From Microbacteriaceae bacterium VKM Ac-2854 (GTDB taxonomy: Bacteria; Actinomycetota; Actinomycetes; Actinomycetales; Microbacteriaceae): a stretch of 64,000 bases of DNA. The translations under genes and the position numbers were made by a program. Location of the stretch: positions 561,425 to 625,424 of the forward strand of contig JABMLH010000002.1 in assembly GCA_013205085.1 (NCBI GenBank), given 5' to 3'. The notes under the pieces were generated by a model, which made no database searches, was not told the DNA's origin, and was given only the letters and a program-made list of their open reading frames with translations. Shown here one piece after another: positions 57,083 to 64,000 of this stretch; position 1 is the stretch's first letter; every line of letters begins with the position of its first letter.

Positions 57083-58441
57083 ATGCCTACTCGGAGTATC
57101 CCCTTGTCTTCCACCACCGCTGCGGCCCCCGCCCAGCAGAACACCCGTGGCCGTGTCATCCTGGCCAGCCTCATCGGCACGTCGATCGAGTTCTACGACT
57201 TCTACGCGTACGCGACCGCCGCGGTCCTGGTCTTCCCGAAGCTCTTCTTCGTGAACGACGACCCGACCACGGCCCTGCTCGCCTCCTTCGCCGTCTTCGG
57301 CGTCGCGTTCGTCGCCCGCCCGATCGGCTCGATCGTCTTCGGTCACTTCGGCGACCGCATCGGCCGCAAGGGCACCCTGGTCGCCTCGCTGCTGACCATG
57401 GGCATCGCGACGTTCCTGATCGGCTGCCTGCCCACCGCGCTCACGCCCGGGTGGGAGTTCTGGGCGCCCGCCCTGCTGGTCGTGATGCGCTTCTGCCAGG
57501 GCCTCGGCCTCGGCGGCGAGTGGTCCGGAGCCGCGCTGCTGGCCACCGAGAACGCGCCGGCGAACAAGCGCGCGATCTACGGCACCTTCCCGCAGCTGGG
57601 CGCCCCGATCGGCTTCATCATCGCCAACGTGCTGTTCCTGGTGCTGAACCTGACGATGTCGGCCGAGGCCTTCGAGGCCTTCGGCTGGCGCATCCCGTTC
57701 CTCGCCTCCGCACTGCTGGTGATCGTCGGCCTGTACGTGCGCCTCAAGCTCGTCGAGACCCCGGCCTTCCAGAAGGTCGTCGACTCCGGTGAGGTCGCCA
57801 AGCTGCCGCTCGCGCGCGTCTTCGTGGGCAGCTGGCGTCCGCTGATCCTGGGCACCTTCATCATGCTGGCGACCTACGTGCTCTTCTACCTGATGACCAC
57901 GTTCACGCTCACCTACGGCACCACGGCCACGGATGCGCCGGTGGCGGGCCTCGGCTACACCCGCAACGACTTCCTGATCATGCTGATCGTCGGCGTCGTC
58001 TTCTTCGGCATCTTCACGTTGGTCTCCGGCCCGCTGGCCGAGAAGTACGGCCGCCGCAAGATGCTGATGTCGGTCACCGCGGGCATCTTCGTGTTCGGCC
58101 TGCTGTTCGTGCCGCTGTTCGGCGGCGGCTTCGTCGGCGTGATGGCCGTGCTCATCCTCGGCTTCACCCTGATGGGCCTGACCTTCGGGCCGATGGGCGC
58201 CGTGCTGCCCGAGCTGTTCCCGACCAACGTGCGCTACACCGGCTCCGCGATCTCGTACAACGTCGCCTCCATCCTCGGTGCGGCGCTCGCGCCGTTCGTC
58301 GCTGTCGCGCTGTGGACCGCCGCCGGCGGCTCGACGGTGCTGGTCGGCGTCTACCTCAGCGCCGCCGCGCTGCTGACGCTGCTCGCGCTGTTCATCTCCA
58401 AGGAGACCAAGGACGTGTCGTACACCGACAACGTGAAGTAA
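57083..58441 (+). CDS. MFS metabolite:proton symporter, MHS family (ShiA/ProP-like)
   Basis: This 452-residue protein has 12 membrane segments with MHS signatures: SLIGTSIEFYDFYAYATAAVLVFPKLFF, RPIGSIVFGHFGDRIGRKGTL (motif A), MRFCQGLGLGGEWSGAALLATENAPANKR and FPTNVRYTGSAISYNVASILGAALAPF. Relatives import shikimate, proline/betaine, alpha-ketoglutarate or citrate; the substrate is unknown. Two starts are possible: ATG 57083 or TTG 57104, the latter with CGGAG at better spacing. A TAGGGT -10-like box at 56981 would give a leader of about 90 nt. A palindromic repeat follows the stop. Confidence 0.9.
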   Translation: MPTRSIPLSSTTAAAPAQQNTRGRVILASLIGTSIEFYDFYAYATAAVLVFPKLFFVNDDPTTALLASFAVFGVAFVARPIGSIVFGHFGDRIGRKGTLVASLLTMGIATFLIGCLPTALTPGWEFWAPALLVVMRFCQGLGLGGEWSGAALLATENAPANKRAIYGTFPQLGAPIGFIIANVLFLVLNLTMSAEAFEAFGWRIPFLASALLVIVGLYVRLKLVETPAFQKVVDSGEVAKLPLARVFVGSWRPLILGTFIMLATYVLFYLMTTFTLTYGTTATDAPVAGLGYTRNDFLIMLIVGVVFFGIFTLVSGPLAEKYGRRKMLMSVTAGIFVFGLLFVPLFGGGFVGVMAVLILGFTLMGLTFGPMGAVLPELFPTNVRYTGSAISYNVASILGAALAPFVAVALWTAAGGSTVLVGVYLSAAALLTLLALFISKETKDVSYTDNVK

Positions 58442-58457
58442 CCGCCGCTCCCGCGCG

Positions 58458-58506
58458 AAAGGGTTGTCACTTTGTCGGTCACTCACCGACAAAGTGACAA
58501 CCCTTT
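58458..58506. repeat. Dispersed palindromic repeat, family A (TT subtype), copy 7
   Basis: Perfect 22 bp arms, 58458-58479 and 58485-58506, with a 5 nt loop, followed by TT. It is the most terminator-like copy. It lies 16 nt after the MFS stop, and the operator of the next operon begins two bases after it. Confidence 0.92.
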
Positions 58507-58507
58507 T

Positions 58508-58550
58508 GTCAACGTAGATTGACATCGGGCAGGCGTCAACGTAGGTTGAC
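58508..58550 (+). promoter_or_regulatory. Promoter with two overlapping operators, HTH-ABC operon
   Basis: Two 16 bp dyads of GTCAA-N6-TTGAC lie at 58508-58523 and 58535-58550 (GTCAACGTAGATTGAC and GTCAACGTAGGTTGAC). A consensus -35 TTGACA (58519-58524) and a -10 TAGGTT (58542-58547) with 17 bp spacing are embedded so that one dyad covers each box. Binding would block polymerase directly. The likely repressor is the small HTH protein encoded next. Confidence 0.75.
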
Positions 58551-58601
58551 AATGCGTCGGCAGCCGCCGACCGTCCACCGAGACGCACGGGAGAGCGCAG
58601 A

Positions 58602-58817
58602 ATGGATGTCGGCACGATTCACACCTTGGCAGGGGAGGCCGGATCCGAGGATCCGATCGAGGCCCTCCGCGCCATCCATCGCCTCCACCGCGAGCTGGAT
58701 CGCGTCGAGGCCCTCGCGGTGCGTCGGGCCCGCAACGCCAACGCCTCCTGGCAACTGATCGCCCTCTGCCTCGGGGTGAGCCGGCAGGCGGTCCACAAGA
58801 AGTACGGGAAGGCCTGA
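58602..58817 (+). CDS. Small helix-turn-helix protein, probable autoregulator
   Basis: This 71-residue protein has an N-terminal helix with AIHRLHRELDRVEALAVRRAR and a C-terminal HTH (ASWQLIALCLGVSRQAVHKKYGKA), where SRQAVHKKY is a recognition helix. It consists of little else. This class of short protein is often found beside ABC or Clp genes in Actinobacteria; it dimerises through the helix and binds DNA. The start ATG 58602 has GGGAGAG upstream. It lies 7 nt before the ABC exporter gene and after a promoter with two dyads, so it is a likely repressor of its operon. Confidence 0.82.
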   Translation: MDVGTIHTLAGEAGSEDPIEALRAIHRLHRELDRVEALAVRRARNANASWQLIALCLGVSRQAVHKKYGKA

Positions 58818-58824
58818 AGCCACG

Positions 58825-60669
58825 ATGACCACCACGGATGCCCGACCGGGCCGACAGCGCCGCAACAGGCCGGGCCGCGGCAAGCAGGACGGCCCCCGCG
58901 CCACCTTCTCGCAGTTGCTCCCCTATCTGCTCGAGCACAAGGGCGTTCTCGGTATCGTGATCGTGCTCAGCCTGCTCGGCGCCGCGGCGAGCCTGGGCCA
59001 GCCGCTCCTGGTCAGCCAGGTGATCACGCTGGTGCAGAACGGCGACACCCTCGGCCCCTTGGTCTGGGCACTGATCGGGCTCGTGGTCGCGTCCGGCATC
59101 ATCTCGGGCTTCGCGCACTACCTGCTGCAGCGCACCGGTGAGGGCATCGTGCTCTCCTCGCGCCGCCGTCTGGTCTCGCGGATGCTGCGCCTGCCCATCC
59201 GCGAGTTCGACGCCCGTCGCACCGGCGATCTCGTCTCGCGCGTCGGCTCCGACAGCACGCTGCTGCGCGCCGTGCTCACCCAGGGCCTGGTCGACTCCGT
59301 CGCCGGCTCGCTCGTCTTCGTCGGCGCGATCATCGCCATGGCGATCATCGATCCCGTGCTGCTGCTGATCATCGTCGCCGTCGTCGCCGTCGCACTCACC
59401 CTCGCGCTCACCCTCGGCCGCGGCATCCGCAAGGCCAGCCAGCAGGCGCAGGAGAAGGTCGGCGACCTCGCCGCCGCGGTCGAGCGTGCGATCAGCGCCG
59501 TCCGCACGGTCCGCGCCGCGAACGCCACCGAACGCGAGATCGCGGTCGTGGACGAGCACGCCTCGGAGGCGTACCGGCTCGGCATCCGCGTCGCGCACGT
59601 CTCGGCGCTGGTCGTCCCGGTCGCCGGCATCGCGATGCAAATCGCCTTCCTCGCCGTGCTCGGCGTCGGCGGCTACCGGGTCGCGGCCGGAGCGATCACG
59701 ATCGCGCAGCTGGTGTCGTTCATCCTGTTCCTTTTTATGATGATCATGCCGCTGGGCAACTTCATCGGCGCGATCACCTCGGTGAACGCCGCGCTCGGCG
59801 CGCTCGGCCGCATCCAGGAGATCATCGAGCTGCCTACGGAGGGCGAAGCGGATGCGGTGGGCGCGGGCCTCGGCGCCGGCACCGGCTCCGACGCGATCGA
59901 GTTCTCGAACGTGGTGTTCGAGTACGACGAGAAGGCGCGTCCGCGCTCGGACGACGATCCCGACGCGATCGAGCTCGAACACAAGGACCGCACCGTGCTG
60001 CACGGCGTCTCCTTCACCGTGCCACGCGGCAAGCGCACCGCTCTGGTCGGCCCCTCCGGCGCCGGCAAGAGCACGGTGCTCGCGCTGATCGAGCGCTTCT
60101 ACGATCCGGCCGACGGCGTGATCCGCCTCGGCGGCGTCGACATCACCGCGATCGATCGCGACGCCCTGCGGGCCCAGATCGGCTACGTGGAGCAGGACGC
60201 TCCCGTGCTCGCCGGCTCGATCCGCGACAACCTCACGCTCGCCCGCCCGGACGCGACGGATGCGGACTGCCTCCGCGTCCTGGAGGCCGTGAACCTCACC
60301 GACGTGCTGGAGCGCAACGAACTCGGGCTGCTGGCCCCGGTCGGCGAGCAGGGCGTGATGCTCTCCGGCGGCGAGCGCCAGCGCCTGGCGATCGCGCGTG
60401 CGCTGCTCGCGGCGCCGCCCATCCTGCTGCTGGACGAGTCGACGTCGAGCCTGGACGGCCTGAACGAGCAGCGCCTGCGCCTGGCGATCGACGCCGTCGC
60501 CGAGAACCGCACCCTGCTGGTGATCGCGCACCGCCTCTCCACCGTGGTCGACTCCGACCAGATCGTGGTGCTCGAGAAGGGCCGCGTCATCGGCGTCGGC
60601 ACCCACTCCGAGCTCGTGCAGACCACGCCGCTCTACCGCGACCTCGCTAAGCACCAGCTCCTGGTCTAG
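58825..60669 (+). CDS. ABC exporter, fused permease-ATPase (half-transporter)
   Basis: This 614-residue exporter has six membrane segments in the N-terminal half (LLPYLLEHKGVLGIVIVLSLLGA to about 340). The nucleotide-binding domain has Walker A GPSGAGKST (near residue 410), signature LSGGERQRLAIARALL, Walker B ILLLDESTSSLD and a switch region LLVIAHRLSTV. It would act as a homodimer, as in BmrA/MsbA-like multidrug or lipid exporters. A basic N-terminal tail (about 30 residues) precedes the permease. It is probably controlled by the small HTH protein before it. Cargo is unknown. Confidence 0.93.
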   Translation: MTTTDARPGRQRRNRPGRGKQDGPRATFSQLLPYLLEHKGVLGIVIVLSLLGAAASLGQPLLVSQVITLVQNGDTLGPLVWALIGLVVASGIISGFAHYLLQRTGEGIVLSSRRRLVSRMLRLPIREFDARRTGDLVSRVGSDSTLLRAVLTQGLVDSVAGSLVFVGAIIAMAIIDPVLLLIIVAVVAVALTLALTLGRGIRKASQQAQEKVGDLAAAVERAISAVRTVRAANATEREIAVVDEHASEAYRLGIRVAHVSALVVPVAGIAMQIAFLAVLGVGGYRVAAGAITIAQLVSFILFLFMMIMPLGNFIGAITSVNAALGALGRIQEIIELPTEGEADAVGAGLGAGTGSDAIEFSNVVFEYDEKARPRSDDDPDAIELEHKDRTVLHGVSFTVPRGKRTALVGPSGAGKSTVLALIERFYDPADGVIRLGGVDITAIDRDALRAQIGYVEQDAPVLAGSIRDNLTLARPDATDADCLRVLEAVNLTDVLERNELGLLAPVGEQGVMLSGGERQRLAIARALLAAPPILLLDESTSSLDGLNEQRLRLAIDAVAENRTLLVIAHRLSTVVDSDQIVVLEKGRVIGVGTHSELVQTTPLYRDLAKHQLLV

Positions 60670-60686
60670 GCGGCTTCCGCCCTTCC

Positions 60687-60747
60687 CGCGAGATGCCTCT
60701 TGTGCACGCCTTTCCCGGCGTGTCGCGTACACAAGTGGCATCTCGCG
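60687..60747. repeat. Dispersed palindromic repeat, family B, copy 3 (loop inverted)
   Basis: The 23 bp arm 60687-60709 pairs with 60725-60747 with two mismatches. The loop reads GGCGTGTCGC, the reverse complement of the GCGACACGCC loop in copies 1 and 2, so the element sits in the opposite orientation here. It begins 17 nt after the ABC gene stop. Confidence 0.88.
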
Positions 60748-60821
60748 GCGTCCCGAACGGGGCGTCGCCCGGACGTTGCGCGCAGCACTACGGTGAGACG
60801 CCCTGACTCGGAGGTCCGCCC

Positions 60822-61643
60822 GTGATCCGCAAGACGCTCATCCCCCTGTTCGCCGCGATCGCGCTGGTGCTGGGGGTGGCGCCGCCCGCCTCCGCCGCCG
60901 TGACCTACCCGACGTCCATGGCCGCACTCGGCGACTCCGTCTCGCAGGCGATGAACTCGTGCGGCAAGTACGACAACTGCCCGGCGAACAGCTGGTCGAC
61001 GGGCACCTCCGCCGCGGTGAACTCGCACGCCAGCCGAATCCGCACCGCGCGCGGCACCACGATCACCACCTACAACGACGCGGTCTCGGCCACCGCCTCC
61101 GCCGATCTACTGCGCCAGGCGACCCTCGCGGTGACGCAGAAGCCGCAGTACGTCACGATCGAATCCGGCGCGAACGACGCCTGCACCGCGACCGCGGCGA
61201 AGATGACGCCGGTCGCCACCTACGAGTCCAACGTGCGCGCTGCGCTGAAAAAGCTCTCGACCGGACTGCCGAACACCACGATCTTCGTCGCGAGCGTGCC
61301 GAACCTGAAGACGCTCTGGTCGGTGAACAAGGGCAACGCCCTCGCGCGACTGACCTGGTCGGCGGCGAAGATCTGCCCGTCGATGCTCGCGAACCCGACC
61401 GACACCTCCGCGGCCGCGACGGCCCGACGTGACTCGGTGCAGCAGCGCGTCGTCGACTACAACGCCGCGCTCGCCCGGGCCTGCGCCGCCACCGCGAAGT
61501 GCACGTTCGACGGCAACGCGGTCTACACCTACACGTTCGTCGCCAAGGAGATCTCCAGCCAGGACTTCTTCCACCCCAGCGTCGCCGGCCAGGCCAAGCT
61601 CTCGGCGATCACCTGGCCGCTGTCGCCCTACGGGAAGTCGTAG
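60822..61643 (+). CDS. Secreted SGNH/GDSL-type esterase or lipase
   Basis: This 273-residue exported protein has a signal peptide ending ASA (residue 25-26). The SGNH motifs are ALGDSVS (catalytic Ser 39), ESGANDA (block III Asn) and a C-terminal QDFFHPS (catalytic Asp-x-x-His). Two cysteine pairs probably form disulphides. It resembles SGNH hydrolases of actinobacteria acting on acyl esters or acylated sugars; the substrate is not known. The start GTG 60822 has GGAGG 7 nt upstream, and TACGGT at 60789 fits a -10. It converges on the SDR-thiolase unit. Confidence 0.88.
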   Translation: MIRKTLIPLFAAIALVLGVAPPASAAVTYPTSMAALGDSVSQAMNSCGKYDNCPANSWSTGTSAAVNSHASRIRTARGTTITTYNDAVSATASADLLRQATLAVTQKPQYVTIESGANDACTATAAKMTPVATYESNVRAALKKLSTGLPNTTIFVASVPNLKTLWSVNKGNALARLTWSAAKICPSMLANPTDTSAAATARRDSVQQRVVDYNAALARACAATAKCTFDGNAVYTYTFVAKEISSQDFFHPSVAGQAKLSAITWPLSPYGKS

Positions 61644-61647
61644 TCAT

Positions 61648-61722
61648 CTGCGAGGGACCCCGCGAGCGCGCGAGGGCGCCGCTGCCCGGGGCGCCCTCGC
61701 GCGCTGGAGGGGTCCCTCGCAG
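61648..61722. repeat. Dispersed palindromic repeat, family D, copy 2
   Basis: The 33 bp arm 61648-61680 pairs with 61690-61722 at 31 of 33 positions around a 9 nt loop, the longest arm in the window. It lies 4 nt and 6 nt from the stops of the two convergent genes. Confidence 0.92.
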
Positions 61723-61728
61723 GGAGAG

Positions 61729-62466
61729 TCAGCGCGGCGCCATTCGGATGGCGCCGTCGAGGCGGATCGTCTCGCCGTTCAGCATCGGGTTCTCGCAGAT
61801 GTGCCGCACCAGCGCGGCGTATTCGGACGGATGCCCGAGGCGCGACGGATGCGGCACCTGCGCGCCCAGGGACTCGCGCGCCGCCTCCGGCAGAGCGGCC
61901 ATCATCGGCGTGTCGAAGATGCCGGGCGCGATCGTCACGACGCGGATGAGGGAGGCCGCGAATTCCCTCGCCAGAGGGAGGGTCATCGCCGCCACCGCAC
62001 CCTTCGACGCCGCGTAGGCCGCCTGGCCGATCTGCCCGTCGAACGCCGCGACCGAGGCCGTGTTCACGATCACGCCGCGCTCGCCGTCCACCGGCTCCGT
62101 CCGCGCCATCGCTGCGGCCGCGAGCCGCACCACGTTGAACGTGCCGACGGTGTTGATCCGCAGCACCCGCTCGAACACGTCCAGCGGCAGTGGGCCGTCG
62201 CGCCCCAGGGTGCGGCCCGGCGTCGCCACGCCCGCGCAGTTCACCACGATCCGCAGCGGCGCGAGATCCGTGGCGCGCGCGATGGCCGCCGACACGGCCG
62301 TCTCATCCAGCACGTCGCCGCCCACCGCATCCGAGAGGCCCACGACGGCCGCCGGCAGGTCGAGCACAACCACCCGCGCGCCCGCCTCGGCGAGCGCCGC
62401 AGCCGTCGCCGCGCCGAGGCCAGAGGCTCCGCCGGTGACCAGCGCCGCGCATCCGTCGATCCGCAT
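61729..62466 (-). CDS. SDR, 3-hydroxyacyl-CoA dehydrogenase type 2-like
   Basis: This 245-residue short-chain dehydrogenase has [27 protein letters not shown] (NAD-type acidic end), [33 protein letters not shown] (Ser and Tyr-x3-Lys) and [11 protein letters not shown]. The pattern resembles human HSD17B10-type 3-hydroxyacyl-CoA dehydrogenases, which work with thiolases in branched or short fatty-acid breakdown. The start ATG 62466 has GAGGT 6 nt upstream; GTG 62469 is an alternative. It lies 13 nt after the thiolase stop on the same strand, so the two enzymes likely act in sequence. Confidence 0.9.
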   Translation of the reverse strand: MRIDGCAALVTGGASGLGAATAAALAEAGARVVVLDLPAAVVGLSDAVGGDVLDETAVSAAIARATDLAPLRIVVNCAGVATPGRTLGRDGPLPLDVFERVLRINTVGTFNVVRLAAAAMARTEPVDGERGVIVNTASVAAFDGQIGQAAYAASKGAVAAMTLPLAREFAASLIRVVTIAPGIFDTPMMAALPEAARESLGAQVPHPSRLGHPSEYAALVRHICENPMLNGETIRLDGAIRMAPR

Positions 62467-62479
62467 CACAACACCTCGT

Positions 62480-63652
62480 TCACAGTCGCTCGATCACCGT
62501 CGCGTTCGCCATGCCGCCGCCCTCGCACATCGTCTGCAGGCCGTAGCGGCCACCCGTGTGCTCCAGGGTGTTCAGCATCGTCGCCAGCAGCCGGGTGCCG
62601 CTCGAACCGAGCGCGTGGCCGAGCGCGATCGCTCCGCCCCACGGGTTCAGCAGCGCCGGATCGACATCGAACTCGCGCAACCACGCCAGCGGCACGGAGG
62701 CGAAGGCCTCGTTCACCTCGATCGTCGCCAGCTCGTCCAGTGACAGCGCCGCCCGCGCCATCGCCTGGTGCGTCGCGGGGATGATCCCGGTCAACATCTC
62801 GACCGGATCGCTGCCGACGCTGGCGAACGAGACGAAGCGCGCCCGCGGCACCAGCCCGAGCTGTTCGGCGCGTTCGGCGCTCATCAGCAGCGCCGCCGAG
62901 GCGCCGTCCGAGAGCGGCGACGACGAACCGGCCGTGATGCTCCAGCGGATCTCCGGGAAGCGCGCGCTCATCTCGGCGCTCTCGAAGGCGGGCTTCAGAC
63001 CGGCCAGCGACTCGACGCTCGTACCCTCCCGCACCGTCTCGTCCCGGCGCAGCCCGACGCCCGGCACCGGCACCACCTCGCCGTCGAAGCGGCCGCTGCG
63101 CCACGCCTCGGCGCCCCGAGCGTGCGACTGCGCCGCGAAGGCGTCCAGCGCGTCCCGGCTCAGGCCCCAGCGGGCCGCGACCAGCTCCGCCGAGACGCCC
63201 TGCTCGATCAGACCGTCGGGGAACCGCGCCGCGATGTCGGGGCCGTACGGATCCCGTCCGCCGAGCGAGGAGCGCAACGGTACGCGGCTCATCGACTCCA
63301 CACCGCAGGCGATCACCACGTCCTGCCAGCCCGAACCGATCGCCTGCGCCGCGAACGTGGCCGCCTGCTGGCTCGATCCGCACTGCCGATCGATCGTCAC
63401 GCCCGGCACCGACAGCGGCAACCCCGCGGCGAGCAGCGCGTTGCGCGCGATGTTGAAACCCTGCTCCCCCGCCTGCGAGACGCAACCCGCGATCACATCA
63501 TCGATCGTGCCCGGATCGATACCGGTGCGCTCCAGAAGGGCCGAGATCGTTCCGGCCAACAGCGACGTCGGATGCACATCGGCCAGCGCCCCACCCGCCT
63601 TGCCACGACCGCAGGGGGTACGGACGGCATCGATGATCACCACGTCACGCAT
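62480..63652 (-). CDS. Acetyl-CoA C-acyltransferase (thiolase)
   Basis: This 390-residue thiolase has a nucleophilic cysteine in [10 protein letters not shown] (Cys 91), [27 protein letters not shown] (catalytic His) and the second cysteine in [13 protein letters not shown]. It performs the last step of beta-oxidation, splitting 3-ketoacyl-CoA into acetyl-CoA and a shortened acyl-CoA, or the reverse condensation. The start ATG 63652 is preceded by GAGGAGG. Followed by a 3-hydroxyacyl-CoA dehydrogenase-like SDR, it forms a minimal degradation pair; hydratase and dehydrogenase would come from elsewhere. Confidence 0.93.
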   Translation of the reverse strand: MRDVVIIDAVRTPCGRGKAGGALADVHPTSLLAGTISALLERTGIDPGTIDDVIAGCVSQAGEQGFNIARNALLAAGLPLSVPGVTIDRQCGSSQQAATFAAQAIGSGWQDVVIACGVESMSRVPLRSSLGGRDPYGPDIAARFPDGLIEQGVSAELVAARWGLSRDALDAFAAQSHARGAEAWRSGRFDGEVVPVPGVGLRRDETVREGTSVESLAGLKPAFESAEMSARFPEIRWSITAGSSSPLSDGASAALLMSAERAEQLGLVPRARFVSFASVGSDPVEMLTGIIPATHQAMARAALSLDELATIEVNEAFASVPLAWLREFDVDPALLNPWGGAIALGHALGSSGTRLLATMLNTLEHTGGRYGLQTMCEGGGMANATVIERL

Positions 63653-63694
63653 CGCGACCTCCTCGTCGAGTCGTCTCCAGCGTAGCTGCGGCGA

Positions 63695-64000
63695 TCAGGG
63701 CGTCGGCGTCGCGCTCGGCTCACTCTCGGCCGCGTGACACTGCGCGAGCACGGTGTCGTAGCGCACCTGGTCCTCCAACAGCTGCTGGGCACGGGCCGCG
63801 AGCTCGGCGATCTCCTCATCGGTCACTTCGCCGGGGTCCGTCGCGGGCCCGGCGACGGGGCGGGAGGCGAAGCCGCTCTGCGCGATGCAGGCGGCCAGGT
63901 CGGCGTCGATGTCGGTGCCGACCGGCGCGGTCGCCGCGTCGGTCGGGGTCGGGGCCGTGGTCGCGGCGCGCGAGCCGCTACCGCCGGGGATCTCGGCGAG
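63695..64000 (-). CDS. C-terminal end of an unidentified, probably secreted, protein (cut by window edge)
   Basis: An open frame with strong G/C third positions enters from the window's right edge and stops at 63695. The 101 visible residues have a Thr/Pro/Ala linker (ATTAPTPTDAATAP), then DADLAACIAQSGFAS and an acidic helical stretch with two cysteines (AACIAQ, VLAQCHAA), ending in SATPTP. The linker and cysteines suggest an extracytoplasmic protein. No family is recognised. It was not reported as a complete gene because its start is outside. Confidence 0.5.
   Translation of the reverse strand, partial: LAEIPGGSGSRAATTAPTPTDAATAPVGTDIDADLAACIAQSGFASRPVAGPATDPGEVTDEEIAELAARAQQLLEDQVRYDTVLAQCHAAESEPSATPTP

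Noticed and set aside
58483-60741. 752-codon open frame opposite the ABC exporter
   Set aside because: Antisense to complete ABC motifs; its ends run through two different palindromic repeats.

Overview
The window is high-GC (about 70%) DNA with dense, short-spaced genes and strong G/C at third codon positions. Ku without an adjacent ligase, an LAXTG-type sortase sorting signal, DUF3097/DUF3054/DUF3516/DUF4349 proteins, twin-arginine secreted proteins and leaderless-looking TAnnnT promoters all point to an Actinomycetota chromosome, most likely a Microbacteriaceae genus. That is inferred from gene content only; there is no rRNA or other strong taxonomic marker. I see no phage, insertion sequence, tRNA or CRISPR array.

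Layout. 1-6.2 kb: an aldo/keto reductase end, an ABC-2-like membrane protein divergent from a TetR regulator with paired operators, an alpha/beta hydrolase, a wall-anchored M28 peptidase and a DUF4349 lipoprotein. 6.2-13.5 kb: a tightly coupled six-gene operon on the minus strand (fatty acyl-AMP ligase, two acyl-CoA dehydrogenase-like proteins, acyl carrier protein, phosphopantetheinyl transferase, WS/DGAT-like acyltransferase) with no PKS or NRPS module. This is the best candidate for an undescribed pathway. 13.7-20 kb: Ku plus a glycolipid-binding-like protein, then a large secreted nuclease coupled to two small Ig-like surface proteins. 20-26 kb: DUF2207 protein, an EntS-like MFS exporter divergent from LysR, and small secreted or membrane proteins. 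26-33 kb: an uptake/catabolic regulon (ABC importer, adenosine-deaminase-like enzyme, TetR, flavin monooxygenase) linked by two near-identical palindromic operators. 33-49.5 kb: MarR/oxidoreductase pair, EamA-PhzF, transaldolase, LysM protein, beta-helix protein, acyltransferase 3, SDR, Ski2-like helicase, MOSC, APC permease and others. 49.7-53.4 kb: an FMN riboswitch driving ribD-ribE-ribBA-ribH. 53.7-64 kb: M14 carboxypeptidase, MHS-type MFS symporter, HTH/ABC exporter pair, SGNH hydrolase, an SDR-thiolase pair and the end of a secreted protein.

The most striking non-coding feature is a set of about 20 long near-perfect palindromes belonging to at least ten unrelated sequence families, several repeated across the window. 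They sit almost without exception within 20 nt of a stop codon. All eight convergent gaps of more than 60 bp contain one, while only one of ten divergent gaps does. They occupy the terminator position but behave like dispersed repeats.
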